Shown one piece after another: positions 5,037 through 6,296 of a stretch of 6,296 nucleotides of DNA (position 1 is the first letter of the stretch; every line of letters begins with the position of its first letter). The notes below the pieces were generated by a model. It saw only the letters and a list, made by a program, of their open reading frames with translations. It made no database searches and was not told the origin of the DNA. A program made the translations under genes and the position numbers. The stretch is from an uncultured Eggerthellaceae bacterium (GTDB lineage: Bacteria; Actinomycetota; Coriobacteriia; Coriobacteriales; Eggerthellaceae), in contig CAKTVK010000113.1 in assembly GCA_934623455.1 (NCBI GenBank), forward strand, positions 1-6,296, read 5' to 3'.

Positions 5037-6166
5037 ACAATAGGCGCACGACCTATTCAACCCACCCTAACCATGCCGCCCGTGCTGCTCATGCGCGTGG
5101 TGAGAAGATGTTTCGTACGTACGATGTGTCCGCCATTCAACCTAAAAAGAGTAAAGCGCCGATGGTCTTCGGCATTATTCTTGCTCTGATTGTCGCGGGC
5201 GGTCTTATTTTTGGTGCCTTGACGCTGTTCAAGAGCTGCTCGAGTGGTGCTAACTTGCTGTCATCCAGCGAGACGGCAACGGTTGTTGTCACCGATGGAG
5301 CAGGGGCATCCACTATTGCTTCCACGTTGAAAGATGCGGGCCTTATTAGCGATTCGAAAGAATTTGTGAAGCGTGTTACCGCTTTGGGTGCCGATACGTC
5401 ACTGAAGCCGGGCACGTATACTATTCAGGGTGGCTTGCAAAACGATGACATCATCAAAGTACTGCAAGCTGGTCCGGGCATGTCGGGCACGAAGCTTACC
5501 ATCCCAGAAGGCTATACGCTCAAGCAAATCGCTTCGCGCGTGGAAGAAGTGACAAGTGGCCGCATTACCGCTGATGACTTTACGACGGCGGCATCGGACG
5601 CGAGCGTCTACGCATCGAGTTATTCGTTCTTGAGCGATGCCGGCAGTAAGTCGTTGGAAGGCTTCTTGTTCCCCAAGACGTATAGCATTGATGAGAGCGC
5701 CACGGCAGATTCTATCATTCGCATGATGTTGGACCAGTTCAAAGTTGAATTTGCAACGCTTGATACGAGCTATCCCACGAATAAGGGTTTGTCGGTTTAC
5801 GACATTGTCAACCTTGCTTCCATTGTAGAGAAGGAGTCAACGGAATCCACGCGTGGCATGGTTGCTTCTGTTTTCTACAACCGCCTGGACATTAACATGG
5901 CGCTTCAGTCCGATGCGACGACCGCGTATGAAGTTGGTCACGACCCCACGGCAGAAGAAGTCCATGCCGAGACTCCGTACAGCACGTATGCGAATAACGG
6001 GTTGCCGCCCACGCCGATTTGCTGCCCGAGCCTTGCCGCGCTGCAGGCAGTTTGCGCCCCCGAGGAATCTTCGTATTACTACTTCTACTTCAGGGAAGAA
6101 AATGGCGAAATGAAGTATTACTTCAGCGAAACAAATGACGAGCATAACGCGGCTGTGTTTAGCTAA
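5033..6166 (+). CDS. mltG: Endolytic murein transglycosylase MltG
   Basis: 377 residues. A basic cytosolic N-terminus (1-42) precedes one membrane segment (about 43-66), so the rest lies outside the membrane. A LysM-like region (about 82-146) leads to the YceG catalytic domain. Visible blocks: 'TIPEGYTLKQIA' (156-167), 'LEGFLFPKTY' (208-217), 'LASIVEKES' (261-269) with the catalytic Glu at 266, 'VASVFYNRL' (277-285), 'LQSDATTAYE' (291-300), and 'STYANNGLPPTPI' (317-329). MltG cuts nascent glycan strands near the membrane and sets their length. Compared with the usual LQSDPTxxY block, Pro is replaced by Ala (295); after GLPPTPI the common 'ANPG' is 'CCPS' (330-333), with another Cys at 341. 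The short gap to the next gene holds no terminator. Confidence 0.95.
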   Translation: MNNRRTTYSTHPNHAARAAHARGEKMFRTYDVSAIQPKKSKAPMVFGIILALIVAGGLIFGALTLFKSCSSGANLLSSSETATVVVTDGAGASTIASTLKDAGLISDSKEFVKRVTALGADTSLKPGTYTIQGGLQNDDIIKVLQAGPGMSGTKLTIPEGYTLKQIASRVEEVTSGRITADDFTTAASDASVYASSYSFLSDAGSKSLEGFLFPKTYSIDESATADSIIRMMLDQFKVEFATLDTSYPTNKGLSVYDIVNLASIVEKESTESTRGMVASVFYNRLDINMALQSDATTAYEVGHDPTAEEVHAETPYSTYANNGLPPTPICCPSLAALQAVCAPEESSYYYFYFREENGEMKYYFSETNDEHNAAVFS

Positions 6167-6213
6167 TACACCTATCATCTGCGATTTTGCAATAGTAAAC
6201 GAGTGCGGTACGT

Positions 6214-6296
6214 ATGGCTTTCTTGAAACCGGAACGGTACTTCAAACGCATAACGGATATTGACATCGAGCGCGACATTGTCGCGCTCGGTTTTAC
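6214..6296 (+). CDS. YqeG-family HAD phosphatase, N-terminal fragment (cut by window edge)
   Basis: The ATG at 6214 opens a frame still open at the window end, 27 complete codons. The product starts MAFLKPERYFKRITDID and continues to 'DIVALGF'. This resembles the opening of YqeG-family HAD-IIIA proteins (Leu-x-Pro-x-x-x-hydrophobic, 'ITDI', then an 'LxxLGF/G' turn before the DxDNT nucleotidase motif), but the catalytic motif would lie just past the edge, so this rests on the N-terminus and on position after mltG. An in-frame stop (TAA, 6196-6198) rules out an earlier start. No clear SD is present; a weak extended -10, TGCAATAGT (6188-6196), would start transcription near 6203. The 47-bp gap from mltG otherwise shows nothing. 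Confidence 0.6.
   Translation, partial: MAFLKPERYFKRITDIDIERDIVALGF

Overview
The window reads as bacterial chromosomal DNA from a Coriobacteriia-like actinobacterium, possibly a lower-GC member or relative of the Eggerthellaceae. This is an inference from the rarA / DUF948-like / AI-2E transporter / ruvX / mltG / yqeG-like gene order, protein character, moderate GC and promoters of extended -10 type. No database search was possible, so the genus is open.

Layout. Positions 1-510 hold no credible protein gene. They hold a cluster of palindromic repeats: a near-perfect 30-nt inverted repeat with an extra direct copy of one arm, two large stem-loops that share a 24-nt loop core but have different, compensating stems, and a 13-nt hairpin motif present once in each orientation. 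Next comes a leftward structured RNA (about 680 to 513, minus strand) with its own -10 box and a downstream intrinsic terminator. Its 15-bp closing stem, internal bubble, hairpin on the 3' side of the bubble and position beside rarA fit 6S RNA (ssrS).

From 785 rightward all genes lie on the plus strand. rarA (785-2104) encodes a replication-associated AAA+ ATPase and appears to start from a promoter that gives a leaderless mRNA. After a 255-bp spacer, a strong RBS precedes a DUF948-like membrane-anchored coiled-coil protein (2360-3124). An AI-2E family transporter (3172-4605), ruvX (4602-5036) and mltG (5033-6166) follow; the last two junctions are 4-bp ATGA overlaps, so the three are probably co-translated. 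The final 83 bases hold the start of a likely yqeG-family HAD phosphatase gene, cut by the window edge.

Functional picture. The genes are mostly housekeeping: fork maintenance (RarA), pre-16S rRNA processing (RuvX/YqgF), cell-wall glycan release (MltG), a membrane exporter, and probably global RNA-polymerase control (6S-like RNA). The least explained part is the repeat cluster left of the 6S-like RNA. The covariation between its two stem-loops is the best lead in the window for an undescribed element.
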